Source of the DNA: Rhodospirillales bacterium
GTDB taxonomy: Bacteria > Pseudomonadota > Alphaproteobacteria > Rhodospirillales > Thalassospiraceae
Assembly (NCBI GenBank): GCA_019634165.1
Contig: JAHQVT010000008.1
Location: 310,001 to 374,000 of the forward strand
Length of the DNA: 64,000 nt
Direction of reading: 5' to 3'
Position numbers and translations under genes: made by a program. Numbering within the stretch: the stretch's first letter is position 1; each line of letters starts with the position of its first letter. Below are positions 28,723-37,383 of this stretch, one piece after another. The notes under the pieces are model-generated. The model was not told the DNA's origin. It was given only the letters and a program-made list of their open reading frames with translations, and made no database searches.

Positions 28723-28812
28723 TCATTCCGGCCGAAGCATCGCGTAGGGCCGGAATCTAGATGTTGTTTGTGTCTTTGGCGCAAGCAACAGGTTCCCGCC
28801 TTCGCGGGAAGG
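28723..28812. repeat. Dispersed intergenic repeat, copy 1
   Basis: Two hairpins in a row form a REP/MITE-like unit: ATTCCGGCC…GGCCGGAAT (28725-28756) and TTCCCGC…GCGGGAA (28793-28810). The same arrangement recurs at 54.5 kb. Elements of the form CATTCCxGC…GCxGGAATC are common between genes in alphaproteobacteria. It is non-coding. Confidence 0.7.
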
Positions 28813-28858
28813 GCGGAGCTATGGAGTAGTGGTACTATTATCGTGACGTGGAGAAGAC

Positions 28859-29806
28859 CTAGCCGCTGAGATCAATCTTGCTTGGCGCGGCATTAAGGCC
28901 AAGCACCATGCGATAACTTTCCGCCGCCGCACTGGCCTGTGTTGCCAGCATGGTCGAGATGTTCCGCGATGCCCCCTTGGCAACGTTAAAGTCCGCCGCC
29001 GAGCTTCCCGGTACGGATGCAGCACGTGATATGGCAGCCTGATTGGCAATCGCGGCAGCGCCTTCAAGGCCTTGGATGGGGCGGATGCTGACCTTGCCGC
29101 CCGTGGCATAAAGCCGCCCGTCAGGACCGGGGGTGTAGCTATAGCTGATCATGCCGGCATTAGCACCGGCAAGGGCTTGGTGGCTTTCTTCTTCGGTGCG
29201 GACAATGGCATCACGGGCGCGCAGTTCCTGAACAATGTCGCGTTCATTTGCCGTCAGGATGGCGGGGTTTGCCGTTGGTTGGCGCGCACTTTTTGGCGTG
29301 TCTTCGCGTTCTTGTTGCTGGCGTTGGGTTGGGCTGCGTGTGTCTGTTTCATCAGCCGTGCCTTGGCCATCAATGTCGCGGGGATCAAGTTGTTGAATGA
29401 TCGTGACGACAGAGGCCGCACTATTGACCGGGGCTGCTTGCGGCGGTGGGGCAGGTGCCGGTGCCGATGCCGATGCTGGTGTAAGTGGGGCCGGTGCAGG
29501 TTGGGCTTGGCTGCCGGTGCCGTTGGTTGTTCCATTAATGCCGCTAGTTCCACCAGTTCCACTAATTCCATTTTCTGGGATCGTGCTGGCTGATCTGTTT
29601 GGTGGTGGTGCGGGGGGCTGTGGGGGTGATGCTTTGCTTGCGAGCGGGACAAGCGCAACAGCAGCAGGCAAGGTAGACGCACCCGTTCCGCCCGACCCAT
29701 TGGTCGGCGGTTGGCCCCCGGATCCGGGCAGGGCACGTGTGGCAAGGACTTGGCCAAGTTGCCCACCGCTGCCGGGGATGACCTGTATTGCGCCTGCCTG
29801 TATCAT
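28859..29806 (-). CDS. SprA-family-like protein with altered zinc motif
   Basis: The first 165 residues of this 315-residue protein are low complexity (Pro, Ala, Gly, Ser). The region after about residue 180 resembles the SprA-related putative metalloprotease family: ELRARDAIVRTEEESHQALAG followed by YSYTPGPDGRLYATGGKVSI. In family members, as I remember them, the first part carries an HExxH-like zinc site (VRxHEQAH). Here the first histidine is replaced (EEESH, about residues 204-209), so catalysis is doubtful. No signal peptide is evident. It stands alone between a dispersed repeat and the DUF547 gene, divergent from the latter. Confidence 0.65.
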   Translation of the reverse strand: MIQAGAIQVIPGSGGQLGQVLATRALPGSGGQPPTNGSGGTGASTLPAAVALVPLASKASPPQPPAPPPNRSASTIPENGISGTGGTSGINGTTNGTGSQAQPAPAPLTPASASAPAPAPPPQAAPVNSAASVVTIIQQLDPRDIDGQGTADETDTRSPTQRQQQEREDTPKSARQPTANPAILTANERDIVQELRARDAIVRTEEESHQALAGANAGMISYSYTPGPDGRLYATGGKVSIRPIQGLEGAAAIANQAAISRAASVPGSSAADFNVAKGASRNISTMLATQASAAAESYRMVLGLNAAPSKIDLSG

Positions 29807-29954
29807 GGGGGAAATTATACATCAACTTGGGGTTAAATGTATATAACCCCGATGGTTACGATCACGCCGGTTTGATGAGGTGGTTTGATCGCGCTGCGGC
29901 TATCAATACGTGTATCAATATCGTGTTTGTCACCGGTTGGATGGTTTGCCGATT

Positions 29955-30797
29955 ATGCGTTTTGTGTCTTGGCTTGTGATTTTTGCAGTTTTTCCACTGT
30001 TTGCCCATGCGGCACCCGATGCCGATCTGTGGCCGGACTGGCAGGTGCATGATGCGCAAAATACGCGCGTGATTGATCATGGTGCGTGGCAGGACGTGCT
30101 GGATCGTTATGTAAGTGTGGTCGAACCGGGTGTTACCAGCTTTGATTACGCAGCGGCCAAAGCTAATGGAAGTCTTGGTGAAGGTGATGTTGCCGTTGCT
30201 GCCTACATCGCGGCAATGGTTGATTTGCCGATTGGTCAGTTTAACCGCGATCAGCAATTGGCATATTGGATCAATCTTTATAATGCGCTGACGGTAAAGG
30301 TAGTGCTTGATCACTATCCGGTGGCATCAATCCGCGATATCGACATTTCGCCGGGGCTGTTTTCATCCGGGCCGTGGGGTAAAAAGCTGATCACGGTTGA
30401 GGGTAGAACACTTAGCCTTGATGACATCGAACACCGCATCCTGCGCCCGATCTGGAACGATCCGCGCATTCATTATGTGGTTAATTGCGCATCCATCGGG
30501 TGCCCTGCCTTGGCAAGGAACGCTTATCGGGCCGAAGTAATTGACGATCAGCTTGATCAAGCAGCAACGGATTTCATCAATCATCCCCGTGCCGTGCGAT
30601 CCGATGGGGAAGGCGGTTTTGTGTTATCAAGCTTGTATGATTGGTATCGGGGTGATTTTGGTAAAAGCGATGCCGATTTTATCGCGCACCTTTTGGCCTA
30701 TGCCGGGGCGGATTTGGCCGGGATGCTTGGCAATGTCGAGGATTTCGACATTGCCCGGTATGAATATGATTGGGCGTTAAACGCACCAAGTCCCTAG
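29955..30797 (+). CDS. DUF547-domain exported protein
   Basis: This is a secreted or periplasmic protein of the DUF547 family, whose function is unknown; papain-like hydrolase folds have been suggested for the family. The 280-residue precursor has a signal peptide MRFVSWLVIFAVFPLFAHAA cut at about residue 19. Conserved family blocks follow: QLAYWINLYNALTVKVV near residue 90, the cysteine-containing HYVVNCASIGCPAL near 172, and LSSLYDWYRGDF near 222. A start 45 bases upstream is in frame, but it would bury the signal peptide, so the internal ATG is chosen. The ribosome site is weak. Confidence 0.85.
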   Translation: MRFVSWLVIFAVFPLFAHAAPDADLWPDWQVHDAQNTRVIDHGAWQDVLDRYVSVVEPGVTSFDYAAAKANGSLGEGDVAVAAYIAAMVDLPIGQFNRDQQLAYWINLYNALTVKVVLDHYPVASIRDIDISPGLFSSGPWGKKLITVEGRTLSLDDIEHRILRPIWNDPRIHYVVNCASIGCPALARNAYRAEVIDDQLDQAATDFINHPRAVRSDGEGGFVLSSLYDWYRGDFGKSDADFIAHLLAYAGADLAGMLGNVEDFDIARYEYDWALNAPSP

Positions 30798-30837
30798 TGG
30801 TTTAGCCGAAAATGCATGCTCATCACAGGTCCGGTTG

Positions 30838-31077
30838 TTAAGCCGCGTTGTGGCGTAGCCTGTTCTCCAGGCTGTTTGATGCCGCCCAATGCAGGCGGTT
30901 ATGGTGGCTTGATCTGGCATCATCATTAGCCTGCTTTTCGATCCGGTTTTGATGAACCTGATCAATCGTGTGACGAACGTCACTGGCAGAGATGCCATCA
31001 TAGCGCATTAATGTTTGCACGATCGGATCGGCAAGCATGTCTTCAACCGTCAATTCCTGATCAACATAACTCATCAT
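30838..31077 (-). CDS. Small protein of unknown function preceded by a Fur-like box
   Basis: This acidic-to-basic protein of 79 residues has an N-terminal part (ELTVEDMLADPIVQTLMRYDGISASDVRHTI) that resembles a widespread type of small alphaproteobacterial protein with the pattern LADPLV…LM.ADG. I know no function for it. The C-terminal half is basic and rich in Asn and His. GGGATATGAG lies before the paired ATG codons. A 17-bp Fur-like palindrome ends 42 bases upstream, which suggests iron-responsive expression. The gene is convergent with the DUF547 gene. Confidence 0.6.
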   Translation of the reverse strand: MMSYVDQELTVEDMLADPIVQTLMRYDGISASDVRHTIDQVHQNRIEKQANDDARSSHHNRLHWAASNSLENRLRHNAA

Positions 31078-31118
31078 CTCATATCCCGGTCTTTTTTGTT
31101 GCGTGCAATGTAATGCTA

Positions 31119-31135
31119 TTGCAAATCATTCGCAA
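31119..31135 (-). promoter_or_regulatory. Fur-like box
   Basis: TTGCAAAT-C-ATTCGCAA is a 17-bp near-perfect palindrome (one mismatch). It aligns with two similar 17-mers in the window: one before exbB-exbD-tonB and one before the FecB-type operon. Its nearest gene is the small protein gene on the minus strand. Assignment to Fur rather than to another iron regulator is inference. Confidence 0.6.
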
Positions 31136-31441
31136 CAATAAACTTGTCCAGATTGTATTTTTTTCATTCCCACAACGTTAGCGTACTGCTCTGCCTTAAA
31201 GGCCGGGGCGGATGTTGTTGGTTTGGGGCTGCCATTTTCTTGCTTTCGCTTTTGTTGCTGGCTTCTCTACGTTTGTCCGAAGCCGACAGTTCTATCGTGT
31301 CGTCAAATTCTTACACATGCATCACGATGGCTTTGGGCTGGTATTTCCTTGATTAATTGCCGACTGGCCTCTAACGCTGTGGATTGGTTTGATCGCGACC
31401 GCGATATGGCCCAACAACTATGGCAAAAATAGGCTGGGAAC
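31136..31441. other. Gene-free stretch upstream of the DMT transporter
   Basis: Only short unsupported frames occur here. The region presumably holds the promoter of the transporter gene; no hairpin, RNA or clear promoter pair was recognised. Confidence 0.4.
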
Positions 31442-32416
31442 ATGACACGTCCGGGAATTCGCGAATATGTGCTGTTGCTTATTCTGGCTTTGATGTGGGG
31501 AAGTTCGTTTACCTTCATCAAGATCAGCGTGCATGCCTATTCCCCGTTGGTGGTTGCTGCGGGGCGTTTGACGTTCGCTGCCCTTGTTCTGTGGTGCTTT
31601 GCCTGGGTCCGAAAATCCGACATGCCAAAAGGCAAAGCTGCTTGGATTTCGACCTTTATGGTCGCGTTGATCGGCAATGCTATTCCGTTCTTTTTGATCA
31701 GTTATGGCGAAACCCGCGTTGATGCCGGGCTGGCGGCGATCTTGATGTCGACGGTGCCACTAACCACCGTGGTTTTGGCGCATTTCTTTACCCATGATGA
31801 AAAGCTTAGTCTTGGCAAAGTCATCGGTGTGGTTCTCGGAACCATCGGCGTGATTGTTTTAGTCGGGCCAGAAACGCTTTCGGGCTTAGGCGGCGAATTC
31901 CTGTTCCAGCTTGCCATTTTGGTGGCGGCTGTTGGCTATGCGATCTCGTCGCTGGTGGCGCGGAATTTACGCGATCAGCCGCGTATTGGATCGACCGCCG
32001 TGATCCTGACATTCGCGGCCGCCATGTTGATCCCCTTTACCCTGATCCTTGATCAGCCCTGGACGATGGATTGGGATTTGGAAGGCGCACTTGCGATCCT
32101 TTATCTTGGGATGTTCCCCACCGGGATTGCTATGTTTTTGATCCTGCAATTGATTGCCGTCGCCGGGGCGAGTTTTTTGGTGTTTAACAACTATCTGGTT
32201 CCGGCCGTCGGGGTTGTGATCAGCTTTCTTGTTTTGGGCGAAGTGCCCCAGCCAAATGCGCTGATTGCGCTGGCAATTATTTTGGGTGGAATCGCAGCAT
32301 CGCAGATGCGGTTTAAGCGTAAATCGGTCGCGATGGAGGCAGATGATGCCAAAAGTGATCCAATTGCGCCGGCAATGGAATTATTCGAAGGCGAAAAAAG
32401 CAAGGATCGCCAGTAA
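31442..32416 (+). CDS. EamA/DMT-superfamily transporter
   Basis: This is an inner-membrane drug/metabolite transporter of the EamA (RhaT/YdcZ-like) family. The 324 residues form about ten membrane helices in two EamA repeats; each repeat begins with an ALMWGSSFTFIKISV- or AVGYAISSLVARNL-type segment. It has a 35-residue hydrophilic C-terminal tail. These proteins usually export amino acids or other small metabolites, or import nucleosides; the substrate cannot be predicted. The start follows a GGCTGGGAAC stretch. It is monocistronic, 187 bases upstream of gyrA. Confidence 0.9.
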   Translation: MTRPGIREYVLLLILALMWGSSFTFIKISVHAYSPLVVAAGRLTFAALVLWCFAWVRKSDMPKGKAAWISTFMVALIGNAIPFFLISYGETRVDAGLAAILMSTVPLTTVVLAHFFTHDEKLSLGKVIGVVLGTIGVIVLVGPETLSGLGGEFLFQLAILVAAVGYAISSLVARNLRDQPRIGSTAVILTFAAAMLIPFTLILDQPWTMDWDLEGALAILYLGMFPTGIAMFLILQLIAVAGASFLVFNNYLVPAVGVVISFLVLGEVPQPNALIALAIILGGIAASQMRFKRKSVAMEADDAKSDPIAPAMELFEGEKSKDRQ

Positions 32417-32603
32417 GAAAGGCTAAAATTGGCGATAAAATCCGAACTTTATCGCTCAATGCCCAAGGATGGGATTTGTCAATATTGTTTGTGGGAGACA
32501 AACCTGATACTTTCCGCCTTTCTGGTCCGGCATGTACTTGAAAAATGGTGCATGTCACGCCGATTGAATTATTTCTGATCAAGCGTTTAAGAGGTCACGG
32601 CCT

Positions 32604-35435
32604 TTGTCCACCAAAGAGACCAATCCTGAAAGCCGCGATGTTTTCCCGGTTTCCATAGAACAAGAAATGCGCCGCAGCTACCTCGATTACGCAATGAGCG
32701 TGATTGTTAGCCGTGCGTTGCCCGACGTCCGAGACGGTTTAAAACCCGTGCATCGTCGTATTTTGTACGCCATGCACGAAAACGGTTTTGAATATAACAA
32801 GCCGTTCCGTAAATCGGCCCGTGTGGTCGGGGATGTCATGGGTAAATACCACCCGCATGGCGACAGCGCGATTTACGACGCGATGGTCCGTATGGCGCAG
32901 AATTTCTCGATGCGCCTGCCATTGATTGACGGGCAGGGTAACTTCGGTTCCATGGATGGCGATAAAGCCGCCGCCATGCGTTACACCGAAGCGCGCATGG
33001 CAAAGTCCGCGCATTTCCTGCTTGATGATATCGATAAAGACACCATCGATTTCCGCGACAACTATGACGAAACCACCAAGGAACCATCGGTTCTGCCTGC
33101 ACGTTTTCCAAACATGCTGGTCAATGGGGCAGGTGGTATCGCCGTTGGTATGGCGACCAATATTCCGCCGCATAACCTTGGCGAAGTTATTGATGGCTGT
33201 ATGGCCTTTGTCGATGACCCCGATATTACCGTCGAAGGTTTGATGGAATTCGTCCATGGGCCGGATTTCCCGACGGGGGCACTTATTCTGGGCCGTTCGG
33301 GTATCCATTCGGCCTTTAAGACCGGTCGTGGTTCTGTTGTCATGCGGGCACGTACCCATGTCGAAGAAGTCCGTGCCAACCGCGAAGCCATCATCGTTAC
33401 CGAAGTTCCCTTCCAGGTGAACAAGGCGACCTTGATGGAAAAGATCGCCGATCTGGTCCGCGACAAGAAGCTCGAAGGCATTTCTGACCTTCGCGATGAG
33501 TCGGACCGTAATGGCGTTCGCATGGTGATCGAACTTAAACGCGATGCCAATTCCGACGTTGTTCTGAACCAGTTGTTCCGTTTCACCGCCCTGCAGACGT
33601 CATTTGGCGTTAATATGCTGGCCCTGAACCGTGGCAAGCCGGAACTGATGAACCTCAAAGACATCATTCGGGCCTTTGTCGAATTCCGCGAAGAAGTCAT
33701 TACCCGCCGTACCATCCACCTTCTGAAAAAGGCACGTGATCGTGCCCACGTCGTGGTTGGTCTTGGTATTGCGGTGGCCAATATTGACGAAGTTATCAAA
33801 CTCATCCGCGCTGCTGCTGATCCGACGATTGCACGTGAACAGTTGATGGCGCGCGATTGGGCGGCTGGCGATATTGTGCCGCTGATCGAACTGATTGCCG
33901 ATCCTCTGCAAGTGGGCTCGACCGATGGGCAGTATCGCCTGTCCGAAGCTCAGGCGCGTGCGATCCTTGAACTTCGTCTGCATCGCCTCACTGGTCTCGA
34001 ACGCGATAAAATCGCGGGTGAATTGACCGAATTGGGCGAGAAAATCAAAGACTTCCTTGATATTCTTGCTTCGCGCGAACGCAAGTTGACGATCCTCAAG
34101 GATGAACTGACTGAAATGCGCAACGAGTTCGCCAACGAACGTCGTAGCGAAATTCTTGAAGCCGAATTCGAACATGACATCGAAGACCTGATTGCCCGCG
34201 AAGACATGGTGGTTACCGTGTCTCATACGGGCTATATTCAGCGTGTTCCGCTGTCGACCTATCGCGCACAGCGTCGCGGTGGTAAAGGCCGTTCGGGTAT
34301 GGCAACCCGCGAGGAAGACTTTGTTTCCAAGCTGTTTGTCGCCAATACCCATACCCCGGTGCTGTTCTTCAGCTCTGAAGGGATGGTCTATAAGATGAAA
34401 GTCTGGCGTTTGCCGCAAGGGACCCCGCAATCACGCGGTAAGGCGCTTGTGAACTTGCTGCCACTTTCTGAAAACGAATATATCACGACGGTTCTTCCGC
34501 TTCCCGATGAAGAAGAATGGCCGAACCTGCATGTGATGTTTGCCACCTCGACCGGTAACGTGCGTCGTAACAGCCTTGCTGATTTCGTGAATGTGAAATC
34601 AAACGGCAAGATCGCCATGAAGCTTGAAGAAGATCGTGGCGACAAGCTGATTGCGGTGCATACCTGTACCGATGATGACGACATCTTGCTGACGACCCGT
34701 AAGGGTAAATGCATTCGTTTCCGTGTGACCGATGTTCGCGTGTTTACCGGCCGTAATTCGGTTGGTGTGCGTGGTATTCGTCTGGCGGACCAAGACGAAG
34801 TCATCGCAATGTCGGTTCTGTTTGGTAACCATGTTTCGATGGAAGAGCGCGGTGAGTATCTTTCGATCGCAGGTAAACTGCGCCGCGAAGAAATCACCGA
34901 AGAAGCCTTGCCGCTCGAAATCCTGTCGCAAGAACGCTATCAGGAAATCGTTGATGGCGATCAGATGATCCTGTCGGTCACTGAAAACGGCTATGGCAAG
35001 CGGACTTCAGCCTATGAATACCGTGTCACTGGCCGTGGTGGTCAGGGCTTTGCCAATATCGAGATGTCTGAACGTAACGGTAACGTTGCCGCATCCTTTG
35101 TTATTGAGGAAGGCGACGAGCTGATGATGGTCACCAATGGTGGCAAGGTCATCCGCATGCCAACACATGACATTCGTATCGCTGGTCGTAAGACCCAAGG
35201 TGTGACGTTGTTCCGTACTGCAGAAGACGAAGACGTCGTTGCAGTCGAACGTCTGTCGAACCTTGGTGGTGACGAGGAAGGCGAGGGCGAAGACGGTGAG
35301 ATCGAAGGTGCAGAGGGCAGTGTTGAAACCACTGACAAAACCACCGGCGAAACTGCTGCTGATGCCGCACAGACAAGTGCTGATGAGACCGGTGACGAAG
35401 CACCGGAATCTGATGGCGATACTCGCGACGAATAA
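32604..35435 (+). CDS. gyrA: DNA gyrase subunit A
   Basis: This is the breakage-rejoining subunit of gyrase, which introduces negative supercoils. The 943-residue protein has the DNA-cleavage tyrosine in AMRYTEARM near residue 128. The quinolone region [14 protein letters not shown] carries Ser and Asp at the two positions usually mutated in resistance, i.e. the sensitive state. A gyrase-specific box QRRGGKG is near residue 555, followed by a six-bladed C-terminal domain. The last 60 residues are an unusually long acidic tail of Glu, Asp, Thr and Ala. It starts with TTG, supported by GAGGT nine bases ahead. It is the first gene of gyrA-coaD-cyclophilin. Confidence 0.98.
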   Translation: MSTKETNPESRDVFPVSIEQEMRRSYLDYAMSVIVSRALPDVRDGLKPVHRRILYAMHENGFEYNKPFRKSARVVGDVMGKYHPHGDSAIYDAMVRMAQNFSMRLPLIDGQGNFGSMDGDKAAAMRYTEARMAKSAHFLLDDIDKDTIDFRDNYDETTKEPSVLPARFPNMLVNGAGGIAVGMATNIPPHNLGEVIDGCMAFVDDPDITVEGLMEFVHGPDFPTGALILGRSGIHSAFKTGRGSVVMRARTHVEEVRANREAIIVTEVPFQVNKATLMEKIADLVRDKKLEGISDLRDESDRNGVRMVIELKRDANSDVVLNQLFRFTALQTSFGVNMLALNRGKPELMNLKDIIRAFVEFREEVITRRTIHLLKKARDRAHVVVGLGIAVANIDEVIKLIRAAADPTIAREQLMARDWAAGDIVPLIELIADPLQVGSTDGQYRLSEAQARAILELRLHRLTGLERDKIAGELTELGEKIKDFLDILASRERKLTILKDELTEMRNEFANERRSEILEAEFEHDIEDLIAREDMVVTVSHTGYIQRVPLSTYRAQRRGGKGRSGMATREEDFVSKLFVANTHTPVLFFSSEGMVYKMKVWRLPQGTPQSRGKALVNLLPLSENEYITTVLPLPDEEEWPNLHVMFATSTGNVRRNSLADFVNVKSNGKIAMKLEEDRGDKLIAVHTCTDDDDILLTTRKGKCIRFRVTDVRVFTGRNSVGVRGIRLADQDEVIAMSVLFGNHVSMEERGEYLSIAGKLRREEITEEALPLEILSQERYQEIVDGDQMILSVTENGYGKRTSAYEYRVTGRGGQGFANIEMSERNGNVAASFVIEEGDELMMVTNGGKVIRMPTHDIRIAGRKTQGVTLFRTAEDEDVVAVERLSNLGGDEEGEGEDGEIEGAEGSVETTDKTTGETAADAAQTSADETGDEAPESDGDTRDE

Positions 35436-35446
35436 TTGGAAGTTCG

Positions 35447-35974
35447 ATGACTGAAATGTCTTCTACTGTATCGCGTATTGGGATTTATCCGGGCACCTTT
35501 GACCCGGTAACCCAGGGGCATATGGATATTATTCGCCGTGCGACCCGGATTGTGGACCAGCTTATTGTCGGCGTTGCGATCAACGCCGGCAAAGGTCCGA
35601 TGTTTGGGGTCGAAGAACGCTGCAAATTGGTTGAAGAGTCGCTTAAGGCTGCGGGTGGTGAAGTCGCTGCGCGTACCTCAGTTAAGCCATTTTCTTCGCT
35701 TTTGATGCAGTTTGCTCAGGAAAACGGGTCAAGCACCATCATCCGTGGACTTCGGGCTGTTTCTGATTTCGAATATGAATTCCAGATGGCGGGTATGAAT
35801 GCCCGACTGTCCCCGGAAGTTGAGACCGTCTTTTTGATGGCGTCTGACAAACAACAGTTTGTCTCTTCGCGCTTCGTCAAGGAAATCGCCCGCTTGGGCG
35901 GTAACGTTACTGAATTTGTGCCAGCCAACGTGCTCAAGCGATTGCATGAAAAGCTGGCAGAAGAAAAGGAATAA
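35447..35974 (+). CDS. coaD: Phosphopantetheine adenylyltransferase
   Basis: This enzyme transfers AMP from ATP to 4'-phosphopantetheine, the penultimate step of coenzyme A synthesis. The 175-residue protein has the nucleotidyltransferase motif GIYPGTFDPVTQGH near residue 11-24, the RGLRAVSDFEYEFQM segment near 100 and SSRFVKEIARLGG near 140, which closes over the substrate. It begins 11 bases after gyrA and ends eight bases before the cyclophilin gene, so the three are one transcription unit. An ATG three codons downstream is an alternative start. Confidence 0.97.
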   Translation: MTEMSSTVSRIGIYPGTFDPVTQGHMDIIRRATRIVDQLIVGVAINAGKGPMFGVEERCKLVEESLKAAGGEVAARTSVKPFSSLLMQFAQENGSSTIIRGLRAVSDFEYEFQMAGMNARLSPEVETVFLMASDKQQFVSSRFVKEIARLGGNVTEFVPANVLKRLHEKLAEEKE

Positions 35975-35982
35975 CGCAGGCC

Positions 35983-36540
35983 ATGCGTCTTTTTCGTCTA
36001 TTCTCACTAATTGCTCTCGTACTAGGATTTATCACCATGTCCACTGGAAACGACGCTGTCGCTCAGGATTTGGAAAACACGCTTTATCTTGATCTGAAAG
36101 ATGGCCGCGTTGTAATCCAGCTTCGCCCGGATCTTGCGCCCAATCATGTTGCCCGCATCAAAGAACTGACCCGCAAGGGGTTCTATGATGGCTTGAAGTT
36201 CCATCGCGTTATTGATGGCTTCATGGCACAGACTGGTGATCCAAAAGGTAATGGTACTGGTGGTTCAGGTCAGAAACTTGATGCTGAATTCTCCAAGGAA
36301 CATCATGGCCGCGGTGCTGTTTCTATGGCCCGTTCGGCCAATCCAAACAGTGCAGATTCGCAATTCTTCATCTGCCTTGACGAAGCCCCGCACCTTGATG
36401 GTCAATACACCATCTGGGGTCAGGTAACCGAAGGCATGGAATATGTCGACATGATCAAAAAGGGTGCGCCGTGGGCCAATGGCAGCGTCGCGGACCCGGA
36501 TCAGATCGTTAAAATGCAGGTTGCGGCAGACGCCGGGTAA
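35983..36540 (+). CDS. Periplasmic cyclophilin-type peptidyl-prolyl isomerase
   Basis: This prolyl isomerase assists protein folding outside the cytoplasm. The 185-residue precursor carries a signal peptide (cut after about residue 27, AVAQ). A compact cyclophilin domain follows, with the catalytic arginine in FHRVIDGFMAQTGDP near residue 72 and the pocket residues in SQFFICLDEAPHLDG near 125. It corresponds to PpiA/PpiB types; the signal peptide favours a periplasmic PpiA-like role. It is the last gene of the gyrA operon and is followed by a hairpin. Confidence 0.93.
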   Translation: MRLFRLFSLIALVLGFITMSTGNDAVAQDLENTLYLDLKDGRVVIQLRPDLAPNHVARIKELTRKGFYDGLKFHRVIDGFMAQTGDPKGNGTGGSGQKLDAEFSKEHHGRGAVSMARSANPNSADSQFFICLDEAPHLDGQYTIWGQVTEGMEYVDMIKKGAPWANGSVADPDQIVKMQVAADAG

Positions 36541-36569
36541 TCGCGTTTTTCGATCAATTGCAACCGAAG

Positions 36570-36590
36570 GCCGTCCCTTTGTGGGGCGGC
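36570..36590 (+). terminator. Probable terminator of gyrA operon
   Basis: GCCGTCCC / GGGGCGGC (one G-T pair, five-base loop) is followed by TTTCGCGTTTT. The interrupted T-run makes it weaker than others in the window. Confidence 0.6.
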
Positions 36591-36645
36591 TTTCGCGTTT
36601 TAGGCCCAGAAACGCCAAAAAGAAGAAAAATATGGAAATGAGGTG

Positions 36646-36674
36646 TTGACCAGCGCCGCCTCTGCCATTAAAAC
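36646..36674 (+). promoter_or_regulatory. Promoter of first tRNA-Lys
   Basis: TTGACC and TAAAAC are separated by 17 bases and end 18 bases before the tRNA. The same pair with the same spacing precedes the second tRNA-Lys. Confidence 0.8.
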
Positions 36675-36692
36675 GCGCTTCACCAACGTTGA

Positions 36693-36768
36693 GGGCCCGT
36701 AGCTCAGTTGGTAGAGCAACTGACTTTTAATCAGTTGGCCACAGGTTCGAATCCTGTCGGGCTCACCA
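36693..36768 (+). tRNA. tRNA-Lys (TTT anticodon), copy 1
   Basis: A complete 76-base cloverleaf: acceptor GGGCCCG / CGGGCTC with one G-T pair, anticodon stem ACTGA/TCAGT with loop CTTTTAA (TTT at 36726-36728), T arm ACAGG-TTCGAAT-CCTGT, and encoded CCA. Confidence 0.98.
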
Positions 36769-36770
36769 AT

Positions 36771-36806
36771 AAGCCCCTGAGACCTAGCCGGTTTCGGGGG
36801 CTTTTT
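36771..36806 (+). terminator. Terminator after tRNA-Lys copy 1
   Basis: AAGCCCC pairs with GGGGGCTT around an 18-base loop and is followed by TTTTTCTTT directly after the tRNA. Confidence 0.75.
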
Positions 36807-36978
36807 CTTTATCTGCATTTTCCCGTAAATCACCTTTTGATCGCGCTATCTGTGCTGCCCCGTTTCGGGCAGTGTTATTGATATTTCAGGACACTTTTTT
36901 TGGTTGGGCGAAGTCCGGGTTTTCAGCGCTTTTTGGCTGGATTCAGGGCATATGTGCATTTTCCTTGAAAAAGGGGGG

Positions 36979-37007
36979 TTGACCGATGCGCCCAGTCCCA
37001 TTAAAAC
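36979..37007 (+). promoter_or_regulatory. Promoter of second tRNA-Lys
   Basis: TTGACC-N17-TAAAAC, identical in hexamers and spacing to the promoter of the first copy although the spacer differs. Confidence 0.8.
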
Positions 37008-37025
37008 GCCGCTCACCAACGTTGA

Positions 37026-37101
37026 GGGCCCGTAGCTCAGTTGGTAGAGCAACTGACTTTTAATCAGTTGGCCACAGGTTCGAATCCTGTCGGGCTCACC
37101 A
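37026..37101 (+). tRNA. tRNA-Lys (TTT anticodon), copy 2
   Basis: The 76 bases are identical to copy 1, including encoded CCA and the TTT anticodon. The 14 bases just upstream (CACCAACGTTGAGG context) are also shared, so duplication included the promoter-proximal DNA. Confidence 0.98.
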
Positions 37102-37105
37102 ATTC

Positions 37106-37139
37106 AAAACCCCTGGAACTTAACTGTTCCGGGGGTTTT
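37106..37139 (+). terminator. Terminator after tRNA-Lys copy 2
   Basis: A 14-bp stem AAAACCCCTGGAAC / GTTCCGGGGGTTTT (one T-G pair) with a six-base loop lies five bases after the tRNA. Confidence 0.88.
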
Positions 37140-37278
37140 GCACATCTGGCTTTAAGCTGCCTTGTGGCCGGTTCGTTGGCCTATCTTTTTCTTTCCTCAT
37201 CGTGCTGTTTTGTTTGACGAATTGGCCTCCCGACTTATGCGGGGCAGGCATGCACGAAAAAGTAGCGTCATTTCGCAC

Positions 37279-37295
37279 TTGCGATTGCATCGCAA
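37279..37295 (+). promoter_or_regulatory. Fur-like box upstream of exbB
   Basis: TTGCGAT-TGC-ATCGCAA is a perfect 17-bp palindrome 88 bases upstream of the exbB start, related in size and outer bases to the boxes at 31.1 and 43.7 kb. Iron-dependent control of the TonB energising operon is the natural reading. Confidence 0.6.
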
Positions 37296-37383
37296 TTCTA
37301 TTTCCTGTAAAGAATGCAAATCAGTTTCAAATGCACCGGAGCAGGACGTCCGGTGCTGATCGTCTGTTTGATCGGAAAGTTAA

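Noticed and set aside
29072-29593. Plus-strand frame rich in Gly and Arg opposite the SprA-like gene
   Set aside because: It mirrors the low-complexity Pro/Ala codons of the minus-strand gene and lacks a ribosome site; the minus frame contains the recognisable domain.
36846-37025. Short frames between the two tRNA-Lys genes
   Set aside because: They lie on the antisense of tRNA and promoter sequence and have no translation signals.
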